Assembly: GCA_000750105.3 (NCBI GenBank)
Contig: JPHH03000022.1
Location: 248,001-312,000 of the forward strand
Source of the DNA: Tolypocladium sp. Sup5 PDA-1
Lineage: Eukaryota; Ascomycota; Sordariomycetes; Hypocreales; Ophiocordycipitaceae
Direction: 5' to 3'
Length of the DNA stretch: 64,000 nt
Shown: positions 31,496 through 43,316 of the stretch, in pieces
Numbering within the stretch: position 1 is the first letter of the stretch
Layout of the letters: every line of letters begins with the position of its first letter
Made by a program: the position numbers and the translations under genes
The notes under the pieces: generated by a model
Told to the model about the DNA's origin: nothing
Database searches by the model: none
The model's input: only the letters and a program-made list of their open reading frames with translations

Positions 31496-34205
31496 ATGCC
31501 TCCTGCATTCCCGAAGCCGGAGACGAAGCCGTCTCTGGGGCAAGGGCTTGGTCTGCGTTCGATGCGGAAGGCTTCCTCATGCGAGCCCCTTAGCAAGGAC
31601 AACCTGGCTTCGTCTGATGATGAAAGCTATCCTGGCGGTAAGCACCATTCTTTTGGGCATACTCCTTTCCACTTCTACTACATCATTGACAGCAATAACA
31701 AGAGCACCTTTCATTGTTCTCCCTCCCATTGCCCCAGATCCGTCTTCCTTATGATTTCACTAGGAGCCATGGAGCTGATGTTCGACAGGGGCACGGTGCG
31801 AAACTGCGAGCGACATTGGGTCGCCAGGTCCGAAGACTCGGTAAGATTCTCATCCATTCGTGCTTCACAAAGCACATATGCACAATAGCTGACACCACAC
31901 CAGGTTCGAGACCAAGAAGCCTGTTTCGGAAGATGGCACCCCGATCTCGACAAGGTATGGGTACCATTCTCTTACATACGTTACCTTACTGACTTACTTG
32001 TAATCAGATCGAGCAATTTCCTGGTTGGATCCAGTGACGATGACGACGTTTTCACTGACGGCTCGAACGATGCCTTTCACGGAGACCTGAACCTTCGCGA
32101 AGCAAAGGAAGTTGCGGTCTATCAGGACTCTGATGACAGAGCCGATCCACAGACCATGTACGCAGGATCTTCTTGCATGTTTGTTGCCAAGTAAGAATCT
32201 CTTCACGTCTCAGTTCGTCATCCAAGATACACTGACTGACTCTTGCCAGTCTTCCGCAACACTTCAACGATCGAAAGCTTGAAGAGGAAGTCACCAAGGC
32301 CTTCAGCCAGTTCGGAATCGTGTTTGTGAAGATTAAGCGCGACGGCAGAGGTATGCCTTTTGCTTTCTGTCAGTATACGGTGAGTACAAACACAGACAAT
32401 CAAACAGCACCACGCCATGACGCACGCTGACATGCGCTAGAACGACGTCGACGCCCGGAATGCCATGACGATGGGCAAGGGTACGGTGATTCTTGAGCGA
32501 CCCTGCCGTACGGAAATGGCGAGAGCACATAGTAAGTTTCCCATCACCAGTCGTTTCAACAGTCATTGCTGACACAACACTACCAGCCTCGTTCGTCGTC
32601 TATAAACTGTCTGGACAGCGGATTCGTCCGAGCGAAGCACGCGATCTTCTCCGTCGTCTCGGCGAGGTTGCAAAGACTGAGTATCTCAAGGAGGGACTTC
32701 GGATCATCGCCCGCCTTCCACAAGCCGTCATCGTTACGTACAAGATGTACGACCCGAGACGCGATCCCCCACGAGTGAGTTTCCATCGCTTCTCGTCCCT
32801 ACATACATCATGATAACCGATAATTTTAGACGTTTGCAAACGACCCGACCTTTTGTGTCAAGGTCTACGATCCAAAGGCACTCTCCGGGCAGGGAAGTGC
32901 CTCAAATGCCAACCCCCGTGAGGGTGGCTTCCTCAAGCAGTACGACCGAGATAGGCGTTCGGCTTATGTTGGAAATCTGCCGCCTAGCATGACCAAGGAT
33001 GTTCTCAGGTCTCTTGCTAGCTCTTGCGGCGAGGTCCTTGACATACAACTCCATCTCAAGGAGGTGCCAGGAGGAAATGGTAAGTCGCGACCCAGCATGC
33101 AAGAAAGGCAAACATGATACCATGTACTGACTCATCGCTCAGGCCAGAAAACCTGTTTCGCGTTTCTCGAATTTAACCAACCGGACGCTCCTGACGAGCT
33201 TACTGAAGCAATGGTAAGTGCAACGCCATCCCAACAGCCCGCGCTCCTGTCTCATCCCCGACTGCTTCCTGCTCTAAACGTCCTGTAACCGAACTAACAA
33301 GGTTGGTCCAGCACAACACAGATATTGACGGTTACCGTATTCGAGTTGAGCGAAAGCAGTCTCGACCCATCGAAACTCCTCGACGCGTGCTACCCCAAGC
33401 TGGAGATACGCCGCATGAGCGATACTCGGTGCGTCGTCCACGCGTTGGCTCTTTTGAGCTCGAGAAGCCTTCCGATATGCGGTTTGGGACTCCTCCAGGA
33501 AGCATGGGTAGGCAGCCTCGCCGCGCACCGTATGCCTCGAACTCATTCACGCCGGGCCGCAGTCGATATCCTCGTCCAAGCATTCTTGGTTCCGGGGCGT
33601 CCCCTGCAGGTAGCATCTTTGAGCCAGTGATGCCGGCATTCGCCGCCTCACCTTACGGCTTTACTGGGCCTTCCCAGACTGGCTCAGCTGCCGCTGCTGG
33701 TCCCTCCGCCAAGAAGTCCGTCGACTTCGACTTATCTCATCGTTCCGAGTCAGGTTCATCAGCAAATTCGGAGTCTGGCCCTGAGGATGCCGACGTGAAA
33801 TCCAAACCCACAACCCCAAAGGTTACTGGCACGACCGCGACCTCCTCTGCTAAGAAAGCGTCGGCTTCCAGAAAGGTGGAGGCGCCGCCAGCGCTGCCCA
33901 CAGCCATGCCATGGATGTCTCCTTATCCGCACTTTGGATACCCATACATGGGTGCTCCGATGACTCCTCAGGCTAACCCTGGCTTTATGTATCCCGGCTA
34001 CATGCAACCTCCGATGTACCACCCGATGTACGAGATGTATGGCAGCATGATGATGTCCCCGACTCACATGATGCCTACCTTTGGCGCAGCCCCCGTTTCG
34101 AACGAGACGCCGGCCCGTTCTGATCACGACGACAAAGCCAGTGATGGATCTGATGAGGAGAAGCTTGATAAAGACAACGGCAAGGGCAAGGGGCGGGCTC
34201 AATAA
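31496..34205 (+). CDS. Multi-RRM RNA-binding protein, Rim4-like
   Basis: Ten exons: 31496-31637, 31789-31840, 31904-31954, 32008-32190, 32250-32379, 32441-32531, 32587-32774, 32830-33079, 33143-33213, 33312-34205; 683 residues, all junctions in phase. An RRM lies at about 136-215 (CMFVANLPQHFNDRKLEEEV; GMPFAFCQY), a degenerate RRM-like region at about 217-280 (SFVVYKLSGQRIRPSEARDL), and another RRM at about 322-405 (AYVGNLPPSMTKDVLRSLAS; KTCFAFLEF). The C-terminal 280 residues are Gly/Pro/Ser/Met rich (MYPGYMQPPMYHPMYEMYGS), low-complexity and prion-like. This plan resembles Rim4, which in yeast represses translation of mid-meiotic mRNAs through amyloid-like assemblies; function here is inferred. 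I start at 31496 because an upstream ATG at 31424 seems to lie in a leader intron. Intron density is much higher than in neighbours. Confidence 0.85.
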
Positions 34206-35536
34206 TTCGGCATATGCCACCATCGTCCTGGACCCCTGCCCAAGACGACTTCACGTGGTCAGATCACGTCCCAGCTGGAGAGGGGGTTCCGCTTCTGCGC
34301 AATATCCCCATTAAAACCAAGGTCCTCACTGTATTGTTTCCCACTCAGATCTTTTCGGTTTGTGTTGTTCGCGTGTTTTTGACTTTCTTTCTCAGCCTGC
34401 TTTCAGCCCTTACCGACATCAAGGCCACACGCCCCAGGAGTGCACTGGAGCACGAACCGGCGACAGTGGCACCTAGCAGCTCCGGATCCAAAGATGTGCT
34501 CCGACCATGGTTGAATTGCGTTTTCATTTCTTTCACGTCATTCATTGGAGTGCTGTGAGCACTTACAGCTGTGTGCACTGTGGCCCACCACGCAGCTTGC
34601 CGAGTTGGCCACAAAGGGACTTTGCAGCAAATCTTGTGAGAATCTGGCCGGTCGGGATGACCGAGTAGCAATGGATACGCAACATGGGCGGATGCCCTCA
34701 TCAAGGTTTCTGCGGTTGACAGATCTGGCTACTCCGTCTCATCTTGGCCGTATGTCAAAGTGTGTAATTCTGGAAACACCGAGGGATATCAAATCAGGGA
34801 CGAAATTGGGGGAAACGACGGCAAACAACAAAAAAACTAACAAAAACAAAAGACGCAAAAAAAGGGGAATCGGTGGAGGAAGACTCGAGGTTCACGGGTC
34901 TTGACGGCATTCAATTGGGACGGCGAGCAGACTTGCGGTCCTACTGCCGGGTGTCAGATGTCATGGTATGTAAATGTGAGATTCACAGAACAGAAAAGGG
35001 ATTTCCCACCAAAGTCGCCGTGCCAACATGATGAAGACGTGCCATGAGCCAGCTTGAGCTCTGATGATACGAATGAGCCAACATTGCGGATAACTTAGGA
35101 TGATTAGGATCATGCTTGGCGATCCACCATCCCCACCTTGGTCCCTCAGGCGCCCTTCACAGCTCACACATGCCGTCCGTGGCTGGCTGTCTGGCGGCTC
35201 CAAGCCGACCTAAGCAGGCCTTGCATGCAACTTTTAACGAAGTAGTCTCTGGTCACTGGTTAAGGTATGGTGTACCAGTGTGGTGCCACAGCACGACGCG
35301 CGCGGTTTCCCCCCCCAATGCAAGTCGCTTGCGCTTGGGGGCGGCGATGAATTTTTTTCTCTCCTTCTCTTGTAACTTACGGAGTACGAACTACGAAGAA
35401 TTCCGTATCTCATCACATCCACTCTTCAACGACGTCTCGCTGCAAGACACACTGACCGACCGAGCCTCACCTGTCTCCTCTGTGTCGCTACGAGCGCTAC
35501 TCGTTAAGCTTTTTGTGTGCGGCCCTCACCATCACC
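34206..35536. other. Intergenic between the RRM gene and the symporter
   Basis: No gene is visible. It holds an A-rich patch at about 34830-34865, probable 3'UTR of the RRM gene, and at 35379-35400 the TACGGAGTACGAACTACGAA motif found in other spacers. A C-run and a T-run near 35310-35360 precede the symporter start. Confidence 0.5.
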
Positions 35537-37835
35537 ATGGGCCAGCCTTCGTTCGCGGCGTCCAACGCCATCATCTACCTCACCTATGGCGTGTTTCTGT
35601 AGGTGCCATGCCGCAGCAAACGCACCTATGTTCAGCAGCACTGATAACGGCGAACCAGGGTCCTGGGTACGGGCATTGCTTGGACCATGAGGGGGCAGAG
35701 CAAGACGGAATTCTTGTCCAGTAATGGGACGCAATCTGGTCGGCAGCACTCTCCCCACCCCTTTTACAGGCTTCGTCGCCCCGTGCGTCGCGAGCATGAG
35801 AGCTAACTGGTCGGCAGCATTTCCTCTGGCCCTCAACTTCATCGCCTCTGGTGAGTAGGGCATCCTGCTCGCCTGCGAAAGGTCTCTACGGAGCGGTAGC
35901 CTTTCCGGCCATGGACGGTAGCCGGCATGCAGACGACGTAGTCGGGTACAGTGCTGGACACGTCTGGCGATGGTAGGTTCGGACCCTTGATCTTTGTCTT
36001 CTCCCCTCGAGCGATGAGTTGCCTAATGCCATGCTGCTCAACCTCTTCCCTCTGGTGCAGCTGACCGGTTCCGACAAAAAGGGCTCTGCGAGCACCAACG
36101 TACCAGGGCGGAAGAGGAGGAGAGGGAGCACTCGTTGCGCGAGGGGAGGGGACGCGGCTCACTACGGGCGCCGAGTTGAAGCAGTGCACCGCATCCAACC
36201 CTTTAGAGCTGAGCGAGAGCAGCTTAGGGAGATGCCAGCCTGTGGAAGCGAAGCTGAGATTGCACCGTAATACTCGATCAAGTTAATGCTTGCGTGGGAA
36301 ACGTGCTGCCGCTCCAAAGACCCCTTCTTCCTCCTCCCTCCCCCGGCCCCCCTTCGCGCTTATACATGTACTGACCACCTCAAGCTCTCGGCGCCGGTAT
36401 CCTCTTCTCCTATCCGGAACTCGCCACCCTCGCGGGCGTGCAGGGCGTCGTCGTGTACGCGCTGGCCTCGGCCCTGCCGTTGCTGGTGTTCGGTGCCCTC
36501 GGCCCTGTCATCCGACGCAAGTGCCCCGACGGCTTCGTCTTGACGGAGTGGACGCGCCAGCGGTACGGCACCGCGACGATGCTGTACCTCAGCTTCATGA
36601 CGCTCGTGACGCTGTTCCTGTATATGGTGGCGGAGCTGTCGGCGCTCGGACAGGTTGTCGGCGCGCTGACGGGGCTGGATAGGCTGCCGGTCATCATCGT
36701 CGAGTGTGCCGTCACGACCATCTACACATGTGAGTCTCGATTGACGACGCCTGCCGGCCCGTAGAGGGTACTGACTGGGGCTCGCTCAGCTCTCGGGGGC
36801 TTCAAAATCTCGTTCCTCACGGGTGTCGTCCAGGGCGGCATGGTCGTCGGTCTCATCATCATTGCCACTATCACCGTCGGCGTCAAGACGGAGATCAAGC
36901 CCGAGCTCATCGACTCCTCTGGCCTCACCAAGCCTTCCCTCCTGGGCTGGCACCTCGTCTACATCCTGCCCGTCGCCATTCTGACCAACGACTTCTTTCT
37001 CTCCAACTTCTGGCTGCGGACCTTCTCGTCCAAGTCGGACCGGGACCTGTGGATCGGCGTGTCCACGGCCACGGTCACGGTCCTGTGCATCCTCACTCTT
37101 GTGGGCAGCACGGGCCTCATTGCCGCGTGGTCAGGGGCATGGCCTGGCGATCCCGCTCAGGACGGCTCCCTGGCTTTCTTCCTACTGCTGGAGCAACTGC
37201 CTGGCTGGGTCGTTGGCATCGTCCTCGTCATGGTCGTAAGTCTTAGCACCGCGGCTTTCGATAGCCTTCAGTCCGCCATGGTCTCGTCGGCCTCCAACGA
37301 CCTTTTCCGCAACCGCCTCAACATATGGTACATCCGCGGCATGGTCGTCCTCATCATCATTCCCGTCGTCGTCCTTGCCCTCAAGGCTGAGTCCATTCTG
37401 CAAATATACCTCATCAGCGACCTCCTGTCCGCAGCTACCATCCCGGTCCTTTGTCTTGGTCTTGTGGACCGCCTGTACTGGTGGCGAGGGTTCGAGGTTG
37501 TGGTTGGCGGTTTGGGCGGGATTCTGACCGTCTTCATCTTTGGAACCATCTACTACGGGAACGCCGACGACGGTAGCAAGCTGCTCCTCATCCAGAATGG
37601 TCTCTACGGCGACGACTGGAGTGCGTTTGGTGCCTTCGTGGCAGCACCCGTGGGAGGCATTCTCTGGGGCTTTGGGGCGCTGGCCCTGAGGCTGACGTTC
37701 CAGTTCATCAAGGCCAAGATCCGTCATGAGCGATTCGATGCCTTGGATCGCCCCGTTGCGGTTCGCAGCGTCTTCAGCGACTCGGACGTCCAGCACTTGG
37801 TCGTTACGACTTCGAAGGCGGGCAAGTTCTTCTAG
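35537..37835 (+). CDS. Sodium/solute symporter family transporter, urea-transporter (DUR3) type
   Basis: Five exons: 35537-35598, 35659-35738, 35818-35850, 36385-36729, 36790-37835; 521 residues. Dur3-type SSS proteins are plasma-membrane, proton- or sodium-coupled urea (and in yeast polyamine) transporters with 13-15 helices. Seen here: SNAIIYLTYGVFL and LGTGIAWTMRGQSKTEFLSS at the start, PLALNFIASALGAGILFSYP (SSS helix 1-2 signature), FVLTEWTRQRYGTATMLYL, SLGGFKISFLTGVVQG, and about ten further hydrophobic helices to LALRLTFQFIKAK. The protein is shorter than Saccharomyces Dur3 (about 735) but similar to other fungal SSS members; urea as substrate is inference. Intron 3 is 534 nt, very long for this genome. 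Intron 2 has a poor donor (GTCGGC) and a 13-bp direct repeat at its ends. Confidence 0.88.
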
Positions 37836-38214
37836 ACATTCATGATCTGGAGTATGCGACGCAAAAGGAGTGTAGTTCGTCGAGACCGGTTCGTAGCGTC
37901 AATATGAGCGAGCATGGGTCGAAAAGGCGAATAGGAGAGTCGGCATTGGGATGAGCGTCCTGCCTGGGTCAGGGATAGACTATGGGCTTGGATGGTTCAA
38001 ATCTAGACCATTGTTAGACGGCAGAAGAGAATGGCGTGCTGTGCGGACTGACCCTCGTCGCTCCAAATGCCATGCTATAATAATACAGATAATCGTGGCA
38101 GGATGTACACGCATCCAGTTTACATTTTCTTCCGCGAAACCACTACTCCCTTCCGCTCTTCGTGATTCCTCCCCGTTGCCAACGCCAGCACTCAGGCCAT
38201 GCAACACAACAGCT
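37836..38214. other. Convergent 3' spacer
   Basis: Separates the 3' ends of the symporter and bL45m genes; only 3'UTR-type sequence is seen. Confidence 0.5.
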
Positions 38215-39390
38215 CTATTTCGTAGTCGACTGGTCCCAACCGGCTCGCCTTGCCTGCTCCTTATCAATGACTGCCTTCTCCTCCAGATGCTTCTGCAAGG
38301 TCGTAGCCGACGTTGTGCCCCATATCCGCCATGGCCCTGTCTCAAATGTCTTCTGGTTCGCCTGCCTTGACAGCACCACGTACTCAATCTTGTCTTGCAG
38401 CTTCAGGCTGCCGGGGATCGTCTCGCCCGTAGCAGCGCTGTGCCTTGACGCCTGCTGTATCGATGATATCGCCACAACGGCCTGCTCCGTCACCATGACC
38501 TTGTCAAAAGGATTGACTTGGTGGATCTGGTGTGACTTTAGACGAGGGTAGAACAGCGGCTTGGTATACTTGACGACTTCGAATCGAACTCGCTCTTTGG
38601 GGTCTCGTCGTTCGACGGCTGCCATGAGCTTCTTTGCGAACTCGTTTAGGCAGATCTTTTGCAGCGTGACCTTGTCACCCTCCGCAAATGCTTCAAGCAT
38701 CTCTCGGTACATGGCCTTCGCTGTCGGCGCAATCTTCCCCCGCCTCGCCTTCCACTTTGGCCGGGTCGTCCAGTTGGGCATGGATTTCAGCTTGAAGTTG
38801 AGAACAGACACGGCCCCGACGAGCCAGTGCTTCATGCGATTCCATTGATATTGGGCGAACTCGGACGGGTTTCGAGGGTAACGAGACAGGGGCAAGGAGA
38901 CAAAGGTACCTGATGGGATAGCACGTTAGCTTTGCTGGACTCCACACTTGCTCCGAGGCTCGCATGCCCAGTACTTGGAGCCGCGAAGAAGGGAAGCAAA
39001 CACACCTGGGAACAGCGGACCTCCTCCATCCCTGAAGTACTCGGCGTTTGCCAGCTTTTGCATCTGCGACATGCTCTGTTCCTTGTTCATCTTGTTGGAG
39101 CTGATGCGAGAGGCTCTATCCAGTTCTCGGATGATTCGGTTTCTCGAAGGAGCCGTCGCATAATGGCGCGAGGCGTGGACTGCCAACGGCCTGGCAGCGC
39201 ATTTTCGCAGATGGGACGATGCGCCAGAACGCCATGCCGGCGCAACCACAGAGGCCATTGGGAGCAAGAGAGGCGCCGCGGGCTTCTTGCGAGATACAGC
39301 TCGCAGTACCGCAAGTGTAGGGAAGAGGGTATACCGGCTTTGCCGGTAGAAAAGTGGCAGTATCGAGCGCGAAGCTGCACGGCACGGCAT
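38215..39390 (-). CDS. Mitochondrial large-subunit ribosomal protein bL45m / Mba1-type (Tim44-like fold)
   Basis: Exons 39390-39006 and 38909-38215 join across a 96-nt intron (donor CCAG/GTGTGT, acceptor ATCAG) to give 359 residues. The N-terminus is rich in Arg/Ser/Ala with few acids (MPCRAASRSILPLFYRQSR), a mitochondrial presequence. The mature part (LSRYPRNPSEFAQYQWNRMK; WKARRGKIAPTAKAMYREML; EALRKI-like ICLNEFAKKLMAAVERRDP) and the final strands (KIEYVVLSRQANQKTFETGP; WRIWGTTSATTL) match the Tim44-like fold of bL45m and Mba1, which sit at the mitoribosome exit tunnel and help insert mitochondrially made proteins into the inner membrane. It is divergent from CIA30, another mitochondrial protein gene. 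The alternative of a plain Tim44 is unlikely given length and N-terminus. Confidence 0.85.
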
Positions 39391-39783
39391 GGAGTCGCTT
39401 GTCGAACGAACTTCTGCGCCGAGAGAAAACCGACGGGTTATTAGTTAGCCCGATCCGCTACACAAGGGTCTACCACGTGCAATTTTCCTTCGACTGCCGC
39501 CATGGCGGCCGGTCTCACTAGTTTGCACCATCCACCCGGTGCGAATCTGTTCTACATACAGCGCGAACCAAGCCCGTGATCCCTCAAAGCTTCGGCATCC
39601 ACGGTCGCGCGCAACCCTTGCACAACCATTCAGCGCAAGCAGTCTCTCAGAGGTGCATCTCGTTGACACTCTCCCCTATCCTCATGGTTTGCAGCCCACG
39701 GTGAGCCAATCGGCCCTGCTGCGGCCTTTGCGCTCGTCCGACCCAGATCAACTTGGGCCCAGCCCGCGACAAGTTACAACAGC
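39391..39783. promoter_or_regulatory. Bidirectional promoter region, bL45m / CIA30
   Basis: Only 393 bp separate the two divergent start codons, so the genes must share promoter sequence. Both products act in mitochondrial biogenesis, consistent with co-expression. No specific factor site is claimed. Confidence 0.6.
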
Positions 39784-40625
39784 ATGAGAGCGACACGGCC
39801 GCTTCTCGCCAGGGGCTTCTTGGCGCGGAGCATGGACGAGCTGAAGCGCCGCTCAAGTATAGGTACGTGCAGAGCTCTAGCCTACCTTGCCGAGTGCCGG
39901 CTAACTCCAGTCGCGCAGCGTGGCAGCTCGAGGCCGTCAAGGGCCCGCAAGGCCCTCGCCCGCTCTACGACTTTCACACTGCGGAGCGGGTGCACGACTG
40001 CATCCTCATGTCCGACAACCTCATCGGCGGCTGCTCCAATGGCAACCTCGACTACACCTCTTCTGGCGAAAAAGACAGCTCCTCGGACGACTCCGAACCC
40101 TCGCCTGCACCCTACGCCCGGTTCCACGGCTACATATCGACCTCCCTCCCCCCCGATCGGCCCAACATCCAACGCAGCGGCTATGCCGCATTCCGCACCC
40201 CTGACCAGCCTCCAACGCTCTTCGGGAAATCCGTGTGGGATATAGACCCGTACACGTACCTCGCCATGAGGATAAAGTCCGACGGGAGGGCGTACTTTAT
40301 CAACCTGCAAACCGAGGCCGTCGAGCCCACGGACATACACCAACATCGGCTATTTGCAAAGCGGCCGGGGCAATGGGAGACGGTCATGGTAAAGTGGAAT
40401 GACTTTGTGCGGACAAACTACGGGTTTGTCGTGGAGCCGCAGACGGAGCTCTTGAGACAGAAGGTCAGAAGCGTGGGTATTGGCTTGACGGATCGGGTGG
40501 AGGGTCCGTTCGAACTGTGCATTGAGAGGGTGTGGGCGACAAACCAGGTTACGGAGGGAGCGACGGTCGTCAAGTCCGATGAGAGTGAGCTCAAGAACCG
40601 CAAAGGCGAGAGGATCCAGTGGTAG
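39784..40625 (+). CDS. CIA30: Complex I intermediate-associated protein 30 (NDUFAF1 family)
   Basis: Exons 39784-39862 and 39919-40625 join across a 56-nt intron to give 261 residues. CIA30 binds membrane-arm intermediates of NADH:ubiquinone oxidoreductase and is needed for complex I assembly in the mitochondrial matrix. The N-terminus (MRATRPLLARGFLARSMDEL) is a presequence. The galactose-binding-like domain follows: HDCILMSDNLIGGCSNGNLD, FHGYISTSLP, GYAAFRTPDQPP, YTYLAMRIKSDGRAYFINLQ, WETVMVKWNDFVRTNYGFVV and VRSVGIGLTDRVEGPFELCI. The length is usual for fungal orthologues. In many Hypocreales CIA30 lies next to APC5 and COX13 at the MAT flank, as here. Confidence 0.95.
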
Positions 40626-40850
40626 CATACCGGTACGGAGCAATCTTGCGGGATGGTAGATCCCCTCACGAGACACAACCAGGGGACTGTCCCTCGTCGT
40701 CAGCAGTGGTTTGGGCCAGCTACTGAACGGCTGGCTCAAGGATGGTTATTGCTAGGTGTCGCAACTGTACATATCTATGACGGAGTAGCTTCAAGCATAT
40801 CCGCGTGTGCAATACTAAGCGCTCATATCCATATGCTCATGCGTCGTGGT

Positions 40851-43316
40851 TCATGTCCCTCCCAGGCTCAAGGTGTCCGCGCTCTTCCGCAATTCCACAT
40901 ACGCCGCAGCGTAGTCAGCCGCCAACCCCATCTCTCCCGTCAACTTCATGATCATGGCTTTCTTGGCCATCATCTCGCACTGGCGGTTAATATCTTCAAT
41001 GGCTGAGTAATGATCAAACGCCTTTTGCACCGCCCCCAGAGCACCGGTGACGTATTCTGTCCGCTTGCTCGACTTCGGCTCCATGTTCCCTGCGATTCCC
41101 ATGTTCGCATCCGCCAAGTAGGAATACAGCTGCGCAGCGAGGCCGGAGGATTCGCATTCGAGCGCTCGCGGAAGAACGGCAGTGAGGAGTTGCATGGCCG
41201 CCTCAAACTCCCCAAGTGAGACGAGTATGTTCGACAAGGCGCCAATGGCATCCCAAAGACAGGGAATCAGTCTTGCCCGCCATGCGAGGCTGGCAGCCCG
41301 GATCGCTGTCGAGAAGGCTCTCTGTGGTCGTCCACATTTTTCCAGTAGCGACACTTTGAGTAAAAGCAACTTGACCCGCAGGGAAATGTCCTTGTTTTCA
41401 TCTTGAAGCTTGGATATCAGGTTTTCTACACGGATAGAAGCCGCTTGAAGATCGCCTCGTCGCGCGAGGCAATCAATGTGTAGCGAGTCGATCAGGAAGG
41501 CCATGTCCGGCTCAAGATCGTCCGACTTGGATTGCAAAAGCTGGGTCAGAAGCTCTTCTGCGCCATCCAGGTTGTTGTGGTGCAGGTCCTTCTTCAGCTT
41601 TATGATACCGCGGTACTTGTGCCAATACTGGCTAGGTTTCCAGGAACGCAGCGAATTTTCGTCCAAGCGCTCAAGGCTCTGGAGGCCGGCGTCGTATTTT
41701 CCTCGGTCGGCGAGCGTGAGAGCGATGCGACAGGTGTGTTTGAGCTCGTCATCGAATATGGAGTGCCGCGCGTGACATCGTAGGAATATGTCGGATATCA
41801 AGTTCGAAAGTGGCGTCAGACCCAGCCGGTTCCAGAGAGCTGCAAAGAGAGACAGCTGAGACCCGAACATGCTCTTCATGTTCCTCTCGACGATTATTTG
41901 GGAGCTCCGAACCGCATACTCGAGTGACGTCGCCACAGAGTCGCCGTTAATGAGAGCAAGCTTGGCCTCGCTAAGAAGCACAGAGCTCCAGAGAGTCCAC
42001 ATACCAGATTCCTTTGCTTTGACACGGAGGAATGCCATGCTCTCTTTGCCAGCCCCCAGCAGGCTGTTCGACTCCAAATCACGCGTGAGATTCGGATGAG
42101 CACGTCCAAAGTGGAAGAGCCAATTCAGAGCAAAGTTGAGGCACGTCATGTCCCGATTTTCTCGTGCGGTTGAGACAGTCTCGAGCATTGCCGATACGGC
42201 TTCATTGTGGCATCCAAAGTCTGCTTGCAGAACAGCAAGGTTCATCAGGGCATACTGGTAGAAGAGTCGGTCGCGGTACTGCATAGTGTAATCGAAGTAT
42301 CGGTGGAGGTAGTCAAACGCGGTGGGGTAGTCTCCCGCCCGCCAGGCGTCAAGAAAGCTACATCATGGTCAATAACATTGCGTTGGATACCACGAGGAGC
42401 AGCTGACCTGAGATAGTGCGTCAAGCTTGGCACCAAGAAGCTATCGTGAAGCAAGTCCTGAAACTGATGATGGATCTCGACAGGAATCCGGTTGCCGTAC
42501 TCTGCAAATCGGGAGTCAGGCCAATGGCAAACACTCTCTCGGCAACCTCCACTCACTTTGCATTTGCTCGATTTGAAACTCCAGGAGGACCTCGATATCG
42601 TCTGTACTGACGGGAATGGTCCCGCTATGGTCTCCGGTGAGCATGTCTCCGTATGCCACCGCGGCCAAAGCCGAGACACCATCGGGATCCCACTCCTCCT
42701 TCTCTCCCAACAGCAAGACATTGTCGAAACTCAGGCGGCCAAATGCAAGATTCTTCCGCCTCAGGTAGTGGGCTGTTGGTTGGCGGTACCTCACAAAATC
42801 TTTCCACAGCTCTGTGCAGTCGTGGAACCTCAGTCTCTGGAACTCTAGCCGCGCTCTGCGAATGAAGGATCCATAGGGGGAGTTCCGAGACAGCTTGATT
42901 TTGTTCCCTTCTTCTTGGGAGCTTTCTTCGCCTAGTCTCCGCCGCTCCTCTCTGGATTTGGTTAACAGCGACGTAATTCTGTCAAAGAACTCATGAAGGG
43001 CATTCAGCGAATTGATGTCCCACAGCTTGCCGAGAAACTGGTCCCACAGCTTCCTCCCCGGCATCCCCATCAGAAACGGGTAACTGCCCAGGAGCTTCTC
43101 AAAGTCCTTCAGGGCGATGACCACACTGACTGTGCGCTCTGCCTTGTCCCAGCGCGTAGCCTGCGTCGAAGATGGGTTCGAAGAGCCATGGTCCAAGATG
43201 TGAGATGTGATGAAGGACAGCACCGGCATCACCGCATCGCTCGGGACTGCCTCCTCAGCGTACAGCTCCAGGAGGGCCAGGAGCCCAACTTTGGCTGGCG
43301 TGAGGTACCGAGCCAT
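40851..43316 (-). CDS. APC5: Anaphase-promoting complex subunit 5
   Basis: Exons 43316-42557, 42501-42408 and 42357-40851, with introns of 55 and 50 nt, give 786 residues. Apc5 is a TPR-type scaffold of the platform of the anaphase-promoting complex/cyclosome, the ubiquitin ligase that triggers anaphase and mitotic exit. The N-terminus (MARYLTPAKVGLLALLELYA) and the segment FLDAWRAGDYPTAFDYLHRY, followed by YQYALMNLAVLQADFGCHNE and AVSAMLETVSTARENRDMTC, form the Apc5 domain with its characteristic TPR. Further helical repeats extend to the C-terminus (LSNILVSLGEFEAAMQLLTA). I start at MARYL rather than a frame-consistent ATG 33 bp upstream because homologues start so. It is the outer member of the APC5-COX13-APN2 block beside MAT. 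Confidence 0.95.
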
